Shown: in pieces, positions 16,718 to 25,089 of the stretch
Numbering within the stretch: position 1 is the stretch's first letter
Layout: each line of letters begins with the position of its first letter
Notes under the pieces: generated by a model
The model's database searches: none
The model's input: only the letters and a program-made list of their open reading frames with translations
What the model was told of the DNA's origin: nothing
Source of the DNA: Pseudomonadales bacterium
GTDB taxonomy: Bacteria; Pseudomonadota; Gammaproteobacteria; Pseudomonadales; Azotimanducaceae
Length of the DNA: 33,872 nt
Direction of reading: 5' to 3'
Assembly (NCBI GenBank): GCA_029249645.1
Contig: JAQWWC010000221.1
Location: 1 to 33,872, forward strand
Made by a program: the position numbers and the translations under genes

Positions 16718-17255
16718 ATGACGGTAAATAAACACCCGACGCCCTCATCATTTAAGCGCCTAGCTTATACTCACCTGCCAGTTATTAGTCTGGTATTCAC
16801 TCACACAGTTCAAGCAGCGCCAGCAAGCTCTTTAATGTCAGGATTCAAACCCGTGATCGGGAGCCAATGGGTCCTTGGCAGCACCTATTAAACCTACGTC
16901 TGCAGGCCCAAACAACAAAGCGTCTTCGCAGAGCCTTTTGCCATCCAAAATGGCGAGAAATCCCTCAGCGCCAAACGTGTTTCGTACGTTGACCCATCGA
17001 GCAACGCCGCCAAAGGCGTGTTCGTTGCAGCGAACAGGCCTGATACGGTTTTTACATTACCGATCACACTTCGAGGCAGGCAGGCTGATGAGCGAGGTCA
17101 TGAGTCTCGATATTCTCGGCAATAAAAGTCACTACCAAGAAACGATAACGCTTGCTCAACCTGATGCCGATCTCTGGGAACTGACCGAACCTGACCAACC
17201 TAGCAGCACCAGGAAAACCGAATTTCACCTAGTACACGGATGTTGCTCAACTTAG
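16718..17255 (+). pseudogene. Decayed gene for a secreted protein (frame interrupted)
   Basis: ATG 16718 follows AAGGCGCG and opens a 57-codon frame with an export-like stretch (HLPVISLVFTHTVQAAPA), ending at TAA 16889-16891. The same frame then reads on with protein-like composition (PFAIQNGEKSLSAKRVSYVD and GVFVAANRPDTVFTLPIT) to a stop at 17123. Protein-like sequence then appears in another frame (ILGNKSHYQETITLAQPD) up to 17255. This suggests one ancestral gene with an in-frame stop and a frameshift. It sits downstream of pnuT and is followed by a good terminator. The family is not recognised. The alternative is random intergenic sequence. Confidence 0.35.
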
Positions 17256-17323
17256 AGGTTCAACACGGTTTGCTCGCCTTACACTTATAGACTCAACAAC
17301 CTTTTGGTCTTGTCCGCGCGCAA

Positions 17324-17352
17324 TCTGAAGGCCTAACGCCTCAGACTTTTTT
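17324..17352 (+). terminator. Rho-independent terminator
   Basis: TCTG-A-AGGC and GCCT-CAGA form an 8-bp stem with one bulged A and a 5-nt loop, followed by C and six T. It probably ends the thiamine operon or the decayed gene behind it. Confidence 0.7.
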
Positions 17353-17415
17353 AAGTGCATGCGGTCTTTCATCGCGGGGCGCGGGGCCTTTTACGTGCTT
17401 CGCAATTTGCAAGCA

Positions 17416-17443
17416 AAAACAGGGCGCCTAAGCGCCCTGTTTT
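17416..17443 (-). terminator. Rho-independent terminator of the TorF-like porin gene (probably bidirectional)
   Basis: AGGGCGC (17421-17427) and GCGCCCT (17432-17438) form a perfect stem with a 4-nt loop, extended by C-G and A-T pairs. It is flanked by a run of A on the left (T on the minus strand) and T on the right. It begins 25 bp past the minus-strand stop. Confidence 0.8.
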
Positions 17444-17467
17444 GTCGACAACCTGAGTGATGAACCC

Positions 17468-18100
17468 TTAGAAGGATTTACCCACGGAAAAGACCAGCGC
17501 TTGGCTCTCTCCATCGGCTTGGTCGCCCAAATCATCGGAGAAGATAAACGCAACGCCTAAATCGATATCCGAGACGGTTGTGCCGTAACCCAGTTCAACG
17601 TAATCGCCATCGAAGTCCTTTCCGAATGATCCGTACGTGCCGTAAAGGCCACCTTCGGTCTCAAATCCTAACTCTAAGAAATCATAATCCGCAGGCGCAC
17701 CATTCCCATCCCACTCGCCGGACGAATAGCCTAAACTGAAGGCACCGAAACCCAGCCCAAGATTGATTTCCTCGTAGGTGTCATCAAAATCTCCGGTGTA
17801 GTAGTACCCGGTAAAACCGATGCTGCCGGTTAATCCCGTCTCAGTCTCAAAGCCATAACCTCCGTACAAATCGACTTCTAGGCCGTCCCCGACATCCGCA
17901 GTCCAAGCACCCGCGTAAAAGCCGTTGGTTTCAAGATCAACGCCTGCGCTAGCGCTCGATTCCTTTTGAAGGATTCCCCGATAGTAATATTCACTGGCAA
18001 AACCAATATTATAAGAAACGTCTGCCGCAACGGCTTGCGTACCAGCAAAAGCACTGACAGCGATCAGGCCACCCAACACGTTACGTGTAAAATTTTTCAT
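17468..18100 (-). CDS. TorF-family putative outer-membrane porin (Gcw_chp type)
   Basis: A 210-residue predicted β-barrel. The signal peptide (KNFTRNVLGGLIAVSAFAG ending AVAA) precedes DVSYNIGFASEYYYRGILQ, the N-terminal signature of the TorF/Gcw_chp porin family. The body is made of short alternating strands rich in Gly, Tyr and Asp (for example GYGFETETGL) and the protein ends in Phe (SVGKSF), as expected for the assembly signal of outer-membrane barrels. The first possible codon is TTG 18103, but ATG 18100 is 5 nt from GGAGAG and is preferred. The gene is monocistronic with its own terminator. What the pore admits is unknown. Confidence 0.87.
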   Translation of the reverse strand: MKNFTRNVLGGLIAVSAFAGTQAVAADVSYNIGFASEYYYRGILQKESSASAGVDLETNGFYAGAWTADVGDGLEVDLYGGYGFETETGLTGSIGFTGYYYTGDFDDTYEEINLGLGFGAFSLGYSSGEWDGNGAPADYDFLELGFETEGGLYGTYGSFGKDFDGDYVELGYGTTVSDIDLGVAFIFSDDLGDQADGESQALVFSVGKSF

Positions 18101-18572
18101 CAATTCTCTCCATTTTATTGATTAACGGTTTAGTCTCACCATCTCTGAGGTGAACGAATCAGATCGGCATGAACGCCTCACGGTTCCACATTGGGTAATG
18201 CAATCGTCAGGCCAACTTTCAACTCAAAGCAATCATGCGGCATATCCGTCCTTACAGGCCATAGGCTTTTTTGAGGCGCGAGAAGAATGCACAACGATGA
18301 AACATTTTAGGCTATTTGCCCCAGAATGGCGCACAGGGGGTTAATCAACCCGCTTGCAACCGCTAGGTCACTCGCGCTACCTTTTGATCGACCGGTTTGA
18401 GGAATAACGGCCATGGCGGTTTCTAGCGGGGGGCCGCTATCGCGTCCTGACATCCCACAGACTTCGCACTCGAGCGTTCCCCATCCCGGCCAGCGCGGTA
18501 GATCAGCATGCTGATTTAACGCGTTTTAGGGCGGCCGATTGATCCTCGCCTTCATCTCCGGAGCCATGCGTT
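18101..18572. other. Intergenic region between the porin and the acyl-CoA ligase
   Basis: Divergent promoters are expected here, but no strong -35/-10 pair was found on either strand. A 64-codon plus-strand frame (18150-18344) has no ribosome site and no recognisable features. The ligase ribosome site GGAGCC lies just before 18573. Confidence 0.5.
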
Positions 18573-20096
18573 ATGATCCCTAGCCACTACCCATCTGAAA
18601 AACCAGCCATTGTTATGGCTGGTTCCGGGCAAACCATCACGTTCGGAGAAGTTGAAGACATCTCGAATCAATTCGCACACTTAATGCGCAGCCAAGGCCT
18701 CAAGCGCGGTGACACGATCGCGCTGTGTCTTGAAAATCACGCCTACTTCCTACCCATCTGCTGGGGTGCGCTTCGAGCTGGCTTGTATTTTACGGCTATC
18801 AGTTATCGGTTAACCGCCGCCGAAGTGCTATATATCGTTAACGATTGTCAGGCGCAGGTGCTGATCACCTCAAAGTTGTTGACGGACACCTTTGAGCGCT
18901 TTTATCCCGATTTGGTTAGGGATCCCGCCTGTTTCATGCTCGATGGCGAGCACCCAAATGCCCCGAGGCTGCTGGATGCGCTGGCGGACCTACCTAAAAC
19001 ACCCATCATCGATGAATTCTACGGGCAAAGTTTACTTTACAGCAGCGGCACCACTGGGCGGCCTAAAGGCGTTAAGAAACCGCTCTTCGAAGCACCGTTT
19101 GGCGCCGAAACCAGCCTCTTTCAGGCTGCGCAAAGTCGGTATGACTTTGGCGAAGATACCGTGTATCTCTCACCGGCTCCGCTTTACCATGCAGCCCCCT
19201 TAGGCTTTACCATGAACGTCCTGCGCTATGGCGGTTGTGTGATCGTTATGCCGCAGTTTGATCCTGAAACCGCATTACAACTACTCCAAGATCATAACGT
19301 CACCCATGCCCAGTTTGTGCCGACTATGTTCGTTCGCATGCTCAAACTCCCGGATGACAGAAAAAGCCTGTACACCTTTCCAGACCTGCGCTGCGCGATT
19401 CACGCCGCCGCACCCTGTCCTGTTAGTATCAAGCATCAAATGATCGATTGGTGGGGACCGATTATCTGCGAATATTATGCTGGCACGGAAGGCAATGGCT
19501 CGACGTTTATCAGCGCTGAAGAATGGCTCGCGCACCCTGGCTCGGTTGGCCAAGCTGCAAATGATTGCCAGATCCATATCCTCGATGATTTGGGTCAAGA
19601 ACTGCCGAGGGGCTCGCAAGGCGGCGTGTATTTTGAAGGTGGCGGCCAGTTCGAGTATCTAAACGATCCTGAAAAAACAGCAAGCTCACACCATGCCAAC
19701 GGTTGGTCGACCTTGGGCGATATTGGTTATCTTGATAACGACGGCTACTTGTACCTCACCGATCGAAAGTCTTTCATGATCATTTCTGGCGGCGTTAACA
19801 TCTACCCGCAGGAAGCTGAAAACGTCCTGATTACGCATCCCTTGGTCGCGGATGTCGCCGTTTTTGGGGTGCCGAATGAGGAGTTTGGCGAGGAAGTCAA
19901 AGCGGTAGTCCAGCCCATGAACCTAGCCGATGCAGGCCCTAAGCTTGCAGCAGAGCTCATCGCCTACGCCCGATCACAAATCGCACATTTAAAGTGCCCT
20001 AAAACAGTCGATTTTCTTGAAGTTCTGCCGCGGCACCCTACCGGCAAGCTCTATAAAAGACTCTTGAAAGATACTTATTGGCAGAAAACCCCATGA
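18573..20096 (+). CDS. Acyl-CoA ligase (AMP-forming, ANL superfamily)
   Basis: Activates a carboxylic acid to its CoA thioester through an acyl-AMP. The 507 residues hold the superfamily motifs in order: phosphate loop YSSGTTGRPKGVKK (about 152-165), YYAGTEGNG, the hinge region GWSTLGDIGYLDNDGYLYLTD followed by SFMIISGGVNIYP, and the C-terminal catalytic lysine in PTGKLYKR. GGAGCC precedes ATG 18573; another ATG 7 bp upstream meets a stop at once. Its TGA overlaps the next start as ATGA, so ligase and CoA-transferase are co-translated and probably serve one catabolic pathway. The acid (fatty, branched, aromatic or steroid side chain) cannot be told. Confidence 0.92.
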   Translation: MIPSHYPSEKPAIVMAGSGQTITFGEVEDISNQFAHLMRSQGLKRGDTIALCLENHAYFLPICWGALRAGLYFTAISYRLTAAEVLYIVNDCQAQVLITSKLLTDTFERFYPDLVRDPACFMLDGEHPNAPRLLDALADLPKTPIIDEFYGQSLLYSSGTTGRPKGVKKPLFEAPFGAETSLFQAAQSRYDFGEDTVYLSPAPLYHAAPLGFTMNVLRYGGCVIVMPQFDPETALQLLQDHNVTHAQFVPTMFVRMLKLPDDRKSLYTFPDLRCAIHAAAPCPVSIKHQMIDWWGPIICEYYAGTEGNGSTFISAEEWLAHPGSVGQAANDCQIHILDDLGQELPRGSQGGVYFEGGGQFEYLNDPEKTASSHHANGWSTLGDIGYLDNDGYLYLTDRKSFMIISGGVNIYPQEAENVLITHPLVADVAVFGVPNEEFGEEVKAVVQPMNLADAGPKLAAELIAYARSQIAHLKCPKTVDFLEVLPRHPTGKLYKRLLKDTYWQKTP

Positions 20097-21292
20097 CCCA
20101 AGCATTCAGCGGCATTCAGATCCTAGATTTCACACAAGTTTTTGCGGGCCCCTTTGCTGTGATGCAATTGGCGCTACTTGGGGCAGACGTCATAAAAATA
20201 GAGCAACCCGGCACCGGTGACCAGACTCGTGGACTCATGAATGCGAGTAACGACCAAAGTCAATCGCCTTCATTCCTCACTATGAACGCCAATAAACGCA
20301 GTCTGACGCTTAATTTAAAGTCGCCTGAGGCGGTCAACTTAATCAAACGACTCATTGAGACGACTGATGTTGTGGTTGAAAACTTTAAAGCCGGGACCAT
20401 GACCAAACTTGGACTAGATTATGAGTGCTTAAAAGCCTTAAAACCCGATCTAATTTACTGCTCAATTACCGGCTACGGCCAGTCAGGCCCGAAAGCTGGC
20501 GAAGCTGCTTATGATGGCGCGATTCAAGCCGCCTCCGGCATGATGTCGCAGAACGGGCATCTAAGCAGTGGCCCCACTCGAACTGGCTTTATGCCGGTTG
20601 ATATGGCAACTGCGCTTAGCACGGCCTTTGCAATTTCGGCATCGCTACATCGCAAGGCCACAACCGGGCTTGGGCAATATATCGATAGCGCAATGCTTGA
20701 TACGGCAATCGTGATGCAGGCATCGCAATTTAGTAACTATTTAAATCAGGGCCAACTATTGGGGCTTCAAGGTAATGCCTCACCAACCGGGCAACCCACT
20801 GCTAATGTATTCCCCACCCAAGACGGGTTTATACAAATTACAGCGCTCAAACAAAACCAGATTGAGCAACTCTTCGATGCGCTCGAATGTTCCGAACGCC
20901 TGAAGGAGTCGGCCTTTAATGATCCTTTGCAACGAAAACAAAACCCGGCAGTGGTCAACGCCCTGCTCTGTGAAAAGCTAAAAGGCAGGACAACGCATGC
21001 TTGGATGAATATTCTGCCGAAGAAAGGCATCCCTACAGCCGAGGTTAAAACGATTCCCGAGGTACTCGAAGATCCGCAACTGCTCGTGCGGGAAGTGATT
21101 GAACAGGTGGCGCCAACAGACGCTAACGCCGAATCCATTCACATCATAAAAGCGGGCTATGCTGCCGATCAGGATGGACCCTCCATTACTCGGCCACCAC
21201 CCAAGCTCGGCGAGCATACACAAGAGATCTTGCTCTCGCTGAATCTGACGTCAAGCGAGATCGATACGCTCCGATCGCGAGGAGTCATCTGA
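20093..21292 (+). CDS. Class III CoA-transferase (CaiB/BaiF family)
   Basis: A second family member, 399 residues. It has the N-terminal GIQILDFTQVFAGPF, LLGADVIKIEQPG, MNANKRSLTLNLKS, VVENFKAGTM, ITGYGQSGP and Asp170 in FMPVDMATA at the catalytic aspartate position, then TTGLGQYIDSAMLDTA. The frame opens at a TTG at 20078, but ATG 20093 overlaps the ligase stop (ATGA) and gives the expected N-terminus. A ligase and a CoA-transferase made together suggest the ligase starts the pathway and the transferase recycles CoA between substrate and product; this is inference. Confidence 0.92.
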   Translation: MTQAFSGIQILDFTQVFAGPFAVMQLALLGADVIKIEQPGTGDQTRGLMNASNDQSQSPSFLTMNANKRSLTLNLKSPEAVNLIKRLIETTDVVVENFKAGTMTKLGLDYECLKALKPDLIYCSITGYGQSGPKAGEAAYDGAIQAASGMMSQNGHLSSGPTRTGFMPVDMATALSTAFAISASLHRKATTGLGQYIDSAMLDTAIVMQASQFSNYLNQGQLLGLQGNASPTGQPTANVFPTQDGFIQITALKQNQIEQLFDALECSERLKESAFNDPLQRKQNPAVVNALLCEKLKGRTTHAWMNILPKKGIPTAEVKTIPEVLEDPQLLVREVIEQVAPTDANAESIHIIKAGYAADQDGPSITRPPPKLGEHTQEILLSLNLTSSEIDTLRSRGVI

Positions 21293-21327
21293 CCCCCACA
21301 GGCATAACGTCTTAAATTTTTAGCGCG

Positions 21328-21717
21328 CTAACCATCGCCAAACAGATCCTTTAATTGCTGCTCCAGTTCATCATGGCCCCCTAAGACTTGAGGGTCTTCC
21401 TCGAAGGCGCTGACTGCCAATTCATCCTCAAACAGAGCGGACAATGCCGCACTCGCATCTGATTTGTCTGGCTGCGGCGACACTCGCCGAACCGGCTCGC
21501 CAGGCCTAAAGAAATCACAAAAATTGGCATTAGTTTTCTCGAGCGGCGGATCCGCCCGATCTTCTTGGCACCTCGAGCGATGGCTTATGTCAAAGGCTCG
21601 ACACATATAACAGCACCGGATCGGCTCGAAGCACCCCTGGCATACCGCCTGTCGAGAGATCGGCCTTGGCTCATCGCTTAAGTCTCTCCGGCACTGCCAA
21701 CACGTTAATTTGGTCAT
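21328..21717 (-). CDS. Conserved cysteine-rich zinc-ribbon-like protein of unknown function
   Basis: A 129-residue soluble protein with paired cysteines (CWQC, CQGC, CCYMC) in the first 37 residues, then SRCQEDRAD and NANFCDFFRPGE. From memory, the order CxxC, CxxC, CRAFD-like, RCQEDRA-like, NFCDFF matches a widespread uncharacterised bacterial family with many invariant cysteines, so metal binding is likely. The C-terminal half is acidic and probably disordered until LEQQLKDLFGDG, a family-typical tail helix. The frame extends to 21771, but ATG 21717 has TGAGGGC upstream and starts at the first CxxC. It follows the DUF169 gene by 10 bp and is surely in its operon. Confidence 0.7.
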   Translation of the reverse strand: MTKLTCWQCRRDLSDEPRPISRQAVCQGCFEPIRCCYMCRAFDISHRSRCQEDRADPPLEKTNANFCDFFRPGEPVRRVSPQPDKSDASAALSALFEDELAVSAFEEDPQVLGGHDELEQQLKDLFGDG

Positions 21718-21727
21718 CACACAGCCC

Positions 21728-22519
21728 TCAGGTCTCTGAGTAACTAATGCCCATTCCAGCCCGGACATCATTGTTTACACCATATTGTGGAATCGGATAG
21801 CGCAGACCGTTTTTAGATAAGGCTTCCAGCCCGGCAATGACTTTTGGCAGAAAGCTCGGCGGAATTGCCATCAGTAACTCATCCTCCATCACGCCACCGT
21901 AGCGTCTTTCAGCAAAACACGGGATCGAAAGACTTGGCTCACCCGTTTTTAAAGCGCGACCCCAAGAGTCCGCACAAGCAGACTCACCCACACAGCCCCA
22001 ATCCAATTTTTTATAGCCCGTCCACTGCAGGCCATTAATAAACAGAATCATTTGGGCGGGCGTTGCATAAATGAGACAAATGTCCGGCGGGTTCAACCTG
22101 CCCGAAGCCAGAGGTGAGACTGCCATGGCTTCAAACTGCCCAAAAGCAACGACATCCATGCTGGCTTGGTGTTTTGCAGCCTCGGCTTGATCCTTGAACC
22201 AAACCCCTGCCATTTTATCGCCCGATAACCAGCGCTCATCGCGTGGATGTAATCCGATCACCGTGCCGCATTGCGCGCCCACCAAGTCTTCCATCGTAAT
22301 GCCAACGGTCCAACCATTACGGCTGGCTTGTCCAACAATTTGGTCGGTAGTGTGAACGTTGCTGGGTCGTCTAATTTTAGGAATCGCTTCCATTTCCGCT
22401 CGGCTTGGAAACAGTTTCATCCCGATGGGCGTGGTTCGGAGTCTGAGTAAACGATTGAGGCCTTCAACGACAGCTGCGCCGTCAAAAACAGTGTCGGTTG
22501 AAATAATTTGATCTGTCAT
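21728..22519 (-). CDS. DUF169 family protein
   Basis: A 263-residue soluble protein. It matches the DUF169 pattern: TTPIGMKLFPS near the N-terminus, several conserved cysteines (GAQCGTVIG, DWGCVGESACADSW, SIPCFAERR), and AVSPLASGRLNPPDICLIYATPAQ in the middle. Members occur near anaerobic or corrinoid/heme-type metabolism, but no reaction is established that I can state with confidence. ATG 22519 follows AAGGAACC; a longer frame to 22549 lacks a ribosome site. It is co-oriented with a Cys-rich zinc-ribbon-like gene 10 bp downstream and lies 62 bp past rpoH. Confidence 0.8.
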   Translation of the reverse strand: MTDQIISTDTVFDGAAVVEGLNRLLRLRTTPIGMKLFPSRAEMEAIPKIRRPSNVHTTDQIVGQASRNGWTVGITMEDLVGAQCGTVIGLHPRDERWLSGDKMAGVWFKDQAEAAKHQASMDVVAFGQFEAMAVSPLASGRLNPPDICLIYATPAQMILFINGLQWTGYKKLDWGCVGESACADSWGRALKTGEPSLSIPCFAERRYGGVMEDELLMAIPPSFLPKVIAGLEALSKNGLRYPIPQYGVNNDVRAGMGISYSET

Positions 22520-22581
22520 CGCGCACGGTTCCTTGGTTTGAAACCACACCTTACCGCGACTTTGCCAAGCCCGAAAAGCGT

Positions 22582-23427
22582 TTAGCTTGCCATATTTTGC
22601 TTAAGCTTTTTTAAAGCTTGCGATTCTAATTGCCGAACCCGTTCAATGGAGATACCGAAGCGTTCTGCAAACACTTTAAGCGCTAACTTTTCATCACTCA
22701 ACCAGCGGCCCTGAACAATTTGGCGCGAGCGCTCGTCCAGCTGTTTTAAGGCCAGCCTGAGTCCACTCGCATCAGTTGCCTCGGACTCCGAGTCAGCCAC
22801 AATGTCTAGAGGATCCAGGCTATCGCTTTGCAAATACAATTCTGGCGCAGAGAAGTCATTGTCATCGCGTTTTTCAAAGGATTGGTCCTGTCGACTCAAG
22901 CGCTGATCCATCTCGATGACATCGGCCTCAGAAACATCGAGCAAGGTTGCAATTCTTTTTGCCTCTGGGCTGTCAATCAGACCCGATGCCCGCTTATTTT
23001 TGCGCAGGTTAAAGAACAACTTTCGCTGCGCCTTGGTCGTTGCGACCTTCACCAGTTTCCAGTTCTTTAATATATAGTCATGTATTTCAGCTTTGATCCA
23101 ATGTACTGCAAAGGTCAACAATCGTAGCTTGCGTTCAGGGTCAAATTTCTTAACCGATTGCATAAGCCCGACGTTACCTTGCTGAATAAGATCTTCAAGC
23201 GGCAAGCCATACCCCGAATATTGCTTGGCGATATACACAACATAACGAAGATGGGCCATGACCAATGCTCGGGCGGCACTAATATTGTCACCGCCTTTAA
23301 ATGTCTCGAACAAGGTGACTTCTTCTTCACGGGTCAATTTAGGAATACGGTGTACCGCGTCCAGATAGGCATATAGTGATTGCCCACTCAAGACCGGGAT
23401 CATTGGCGTCTGCCGTGTCAATTCCAT
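22582..23427 (-). CDS. rpoH: RNA polymerase heat-shock sigma factor RpoH (sigma-32)
   Basis: Directs RNA polymerase to heat-shock promoters. The 281 residues show sigma-70 region 2 (GYGLPLEDLIQQGNVGLMQ, LTFAVHWIKAEIHDYI), immediately followed by the diagnostic RpoH box QRKLFFNLR (134-142), and the region 4 helix-turn-helix FAERFGISIERVRQLESQAL at the C-terminus. ATG 23427 is preceded by a strong GGAGGTG 5 nt away; the TTG just before it is not needed. The usual ftsYEX genes are not upstream; instead a Nudix gene diverges from it. The RpoH box region is the segment used for control by chaperones and FtsH in E. coli. Confidence 0.96.
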   Translation of the reverse strand: MELTRQTPMIPVLSGQSLYAYLDAVHRIPKLTREEEVTLFETFKGGDNISAARALVMAHLRYVVYIAKQYSGYGLPLEDLIQQGNVGLMQSVKKFDPERKLRLLTFAVHWIKAEIHDYILKNWKLVKVATTKAQRKLFFNLRKNKRASGLIDSPEAKRIATLLDVSEADVIEMDQRLSRQDQSFEKRDDNDFSAPELYLQSDSLDPLDIVADSESEATDASGLRLALKQLDERSRQIVQGRWLSDEKLALKVFAERFGISIERVRQLESQALKKLKQNMAS

Positions 23428-23430
23428 CAA

Positions 23431-23446
23431 ACACCTCCAGGGGTGT
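23431..23446 (-). promoter_or_regulatory. Small hairpin over the rpoH ribosome site
   Basis: On the minus strand ACACC pairs with GGTGT around a CCTGGA loop, so the GGAGGTG Shine-Dalgarno is half in the loop and half in the stem. In E. coli, rpoH translation is controlled by temperature-sensitive mRNA structure. Five base pairs are few, so a thermosensor role is tentative. Confidence 0.3.
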
Positions 23447-23467
23447 GCATTTTAACGTTACAGAACC

Positions 23468-23495
23468 TATCTAAGGCTAAGTTGGTAATATTCAA
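23468..23495 (-). promoter_or_regulatory. Candidate rpoH promoter
   Basis: On the minus strand TTGAAT (23495-23490) and TAGATA (23473-23468) lie 16 bp apart, each matching the sigma-70 consensus at four of six positions. It would give a leader of about 35 nt. Confidence 0.25.
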
Positions 23496-23611
23496 GTCCC
23501 AACAGCAGTTTTTTTCAATCATCGGGCACAATAAATCGAGATGAAACTCGCTCTGAGGAGAATAACAACACCCATCATAAACTTAGGGGTTCTAAAACCA
23601 TTAGGCATTTC

Positions 23612-24124
23612 ATGAAGAAGCAGCGTGTTACTATCTCGAGCATTGATTGGGCGCATTGGCAGCCGGATCTGTTGACGACACTCGTTTTTATCCGGCGACA
23701 CCAACAAGTCCTTTTGATCCACAAAAAAACGGGCCTGGGTGCTGGCAAGATACTAGGCCCTGGGGGCAAGCTTGAGCCTTACGAGACGCCGCTCGCCTGC
23801 GCCATCCGAGAAACCGAGGAAGAGTTAAAGATCACCCCGCACGGCCTTCAACCCATGGCCGAATTGTTCTTTCACGATTTGGCTTACCCAAAAATAAAAA
23901 TTTACGTTTATGTCTCGGATCAGTTTTCGGGCACCCCGACAGAAACCCTCGAAGCAGCGCCGCTTTGGTGCCCAATGACAGACCTACCACTGGACAAAAT
24001 GTGGGCCGATGATCAATTTTGGCTGCCCCAAGTTCTCCAGAGTGAACCCATCCGCGGCTGGTTTTACTTCGATGGGGAGCGCCTAATTGACCATCGCATC
24101 GAATCGATTACCGTTGCGTTTTAG
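23612..24124 (+). CDS. Nudix hydrolase, MTH1-like (oxidised purine nucleotide pyrophosphatase)
   Basis: Predicted to clean oxidised purine nucleotides from the pool. The 170 residues hold a Nudix box starting GGKLEPYE and reaching RETEEELKI; the metal-binding glutamates are present, but the Gly near the end of the box is Lys here. Downstream, DKMWADDQFWLPQVLQ and a following GWFYFDG closely resemble the purine-pocket segment of MTH1 (MWPDDSYWFP in the human enzyme, from memory), rather than bacterial MutT. The ribosome site is weak (TTAGG before ATG 23612). It diverges from rpoH and converges on a dienelactone hydrolase gene 23 bp away. Confidence 0.85.
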   Translation: MKKQRVTISSIDWAHWQPDLLTTLVFIRRHQQVLLIHKKTGLGAGKILGPGGKLEPYETPLACAIRETEEELKITPHGLQPMAELFFHDLAYPKIKIYVYVSDQFSGTPTETLEAAPLWCPMTDLPLDKMWADDQFWLPQVLQSEPIRGWFYFDGERLIDHRIESITVAF

Positions 24125-24147
24125 CGCGCGATTGTTACGGGTACTGA

Positions 24148-24873
24148 TTATATCTCAGGTCGAATCAACACCTCTGCCAAAAATGCCTGAACCGAATGAC
24201 TGGCGCGCAAATTCGCAGTTGAAGAATAGACCGTTCCAAAATCCGGATTGTCAGCACCTGGATTGGTGAAAGCATGCGTTGTGCCACCGTAAACATGCAT
24301 TTGCCAATCCACTTGCGCCGCGGTCATTTCTTGCTCAAACGCGAGCACTTGCTCAGGGGGCACCATCGGATCATCGTGACCATGCAAGCAGAGGACTTTA
24401 GCGGTAATGGCCGCATTAGCCGCCTCGCCATGCGCTAAAATCCCATGCACACTGACAACGCCTTGGACCGGGGCACCCATCCTTGCTAACTCGAGCACAC
24501 ACATGCCCCCAAAGCAGTAGCCCACCGCCACTACAGCTGTGGCATCGATCTCGGGCCGCACACTCGCGGCCTCCAGTGCCGCGTTGATACGTTGACGCAA
24601 TAAGCCTCGATCGGACGCGAACGGCCCCATGAGCGCGGTGTTTAAGGCTACATCACCATCGGCGCCAAAGATGCCTTTCCCGTACATATCAATGGCAAAT
24701 GCGGCATACCCTAAGCCGGCGATCTCGTGCGCTTTATCAATTGCGTATTGTCGACGACCTGTCCAATCATGGGCGACCAAAACTAGGGGTTTCGGTCCAA
24801 AACCCTCACCCTGAACCAAGCAGCCTTCTAATAAAATGTCACCATCGTAATATTCAATCAACTCCGATTGCAT
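24148..24873 (-). CDS. Dienelactone hydrolase-family α/β hydrolase
   Basis: A 241-residue soluble hydrolase. The family triad is present: nucleophile Cys120 in VGYCFGGMCVLELA, Asp167/168 in HGHDDPMVPPEQ and His200 in GGTTHAFTNPG. The N-terminal LVLVAHDWTGR supplies the oxyanion region. ATG 24873 follows a strong GAGGAGG. Classical members open dienelactones in chloroaromatic breakdown, but no such genes are nearby and many homologues act on other esters or thioesters, so the substrate is open. It appears monocistronic. Confidence 0.9.
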   Translation of the reverse strand: MQSELIEYYDGDILLEGCLVQGEGFGPKPLVLVAHDWTGRRQYAIDKAHEIAGLGYAAFAIDMYGKGIFGADGDVALNTALMGPFASDRGLLRQRINAALEAASVRPEIDATAVVAVGYCFGGMCVLELARMGAPVQGVVSVHGILAHGEAANAAITAKVLCLHGHDDPMVPPEQVLAFEQEMTAAQVDWQMHVYGGTTHAFTNPGADNPDFGTVYSSTANLRASHSVQAFLAEVLIRPEI

Positions 24874-25089
24874 TGCGTGATCCTCCTCTTCTTTGAAACA
24901 GTTGTTGTTAAAATACCGTTTTTATCTCACTTGTTACCGCGGCCAGACGCCCCACCGTTGTTCAGCCACTGCCGCCCGCTCAAAACCCAAGATTTTCCTG
25001 AAGTCTAAACCGGATAGCCCGTCGCCTGCGATAGTGCGAGACCAGCAATTAATTGGCAGCAACGATTTCTGAATATCATGGCTGTGCGT

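Noticed and set aside
18150-18344. 64-codon plus-strand frame between porin and ligase
   Set aside because: No ribosome site, atypical composition and no domain.
10162-21292. The two class III CoA-transferases as a recent duplication
   Set aside because: Their sequences differ widely outside family motifs and they sit in different operons.
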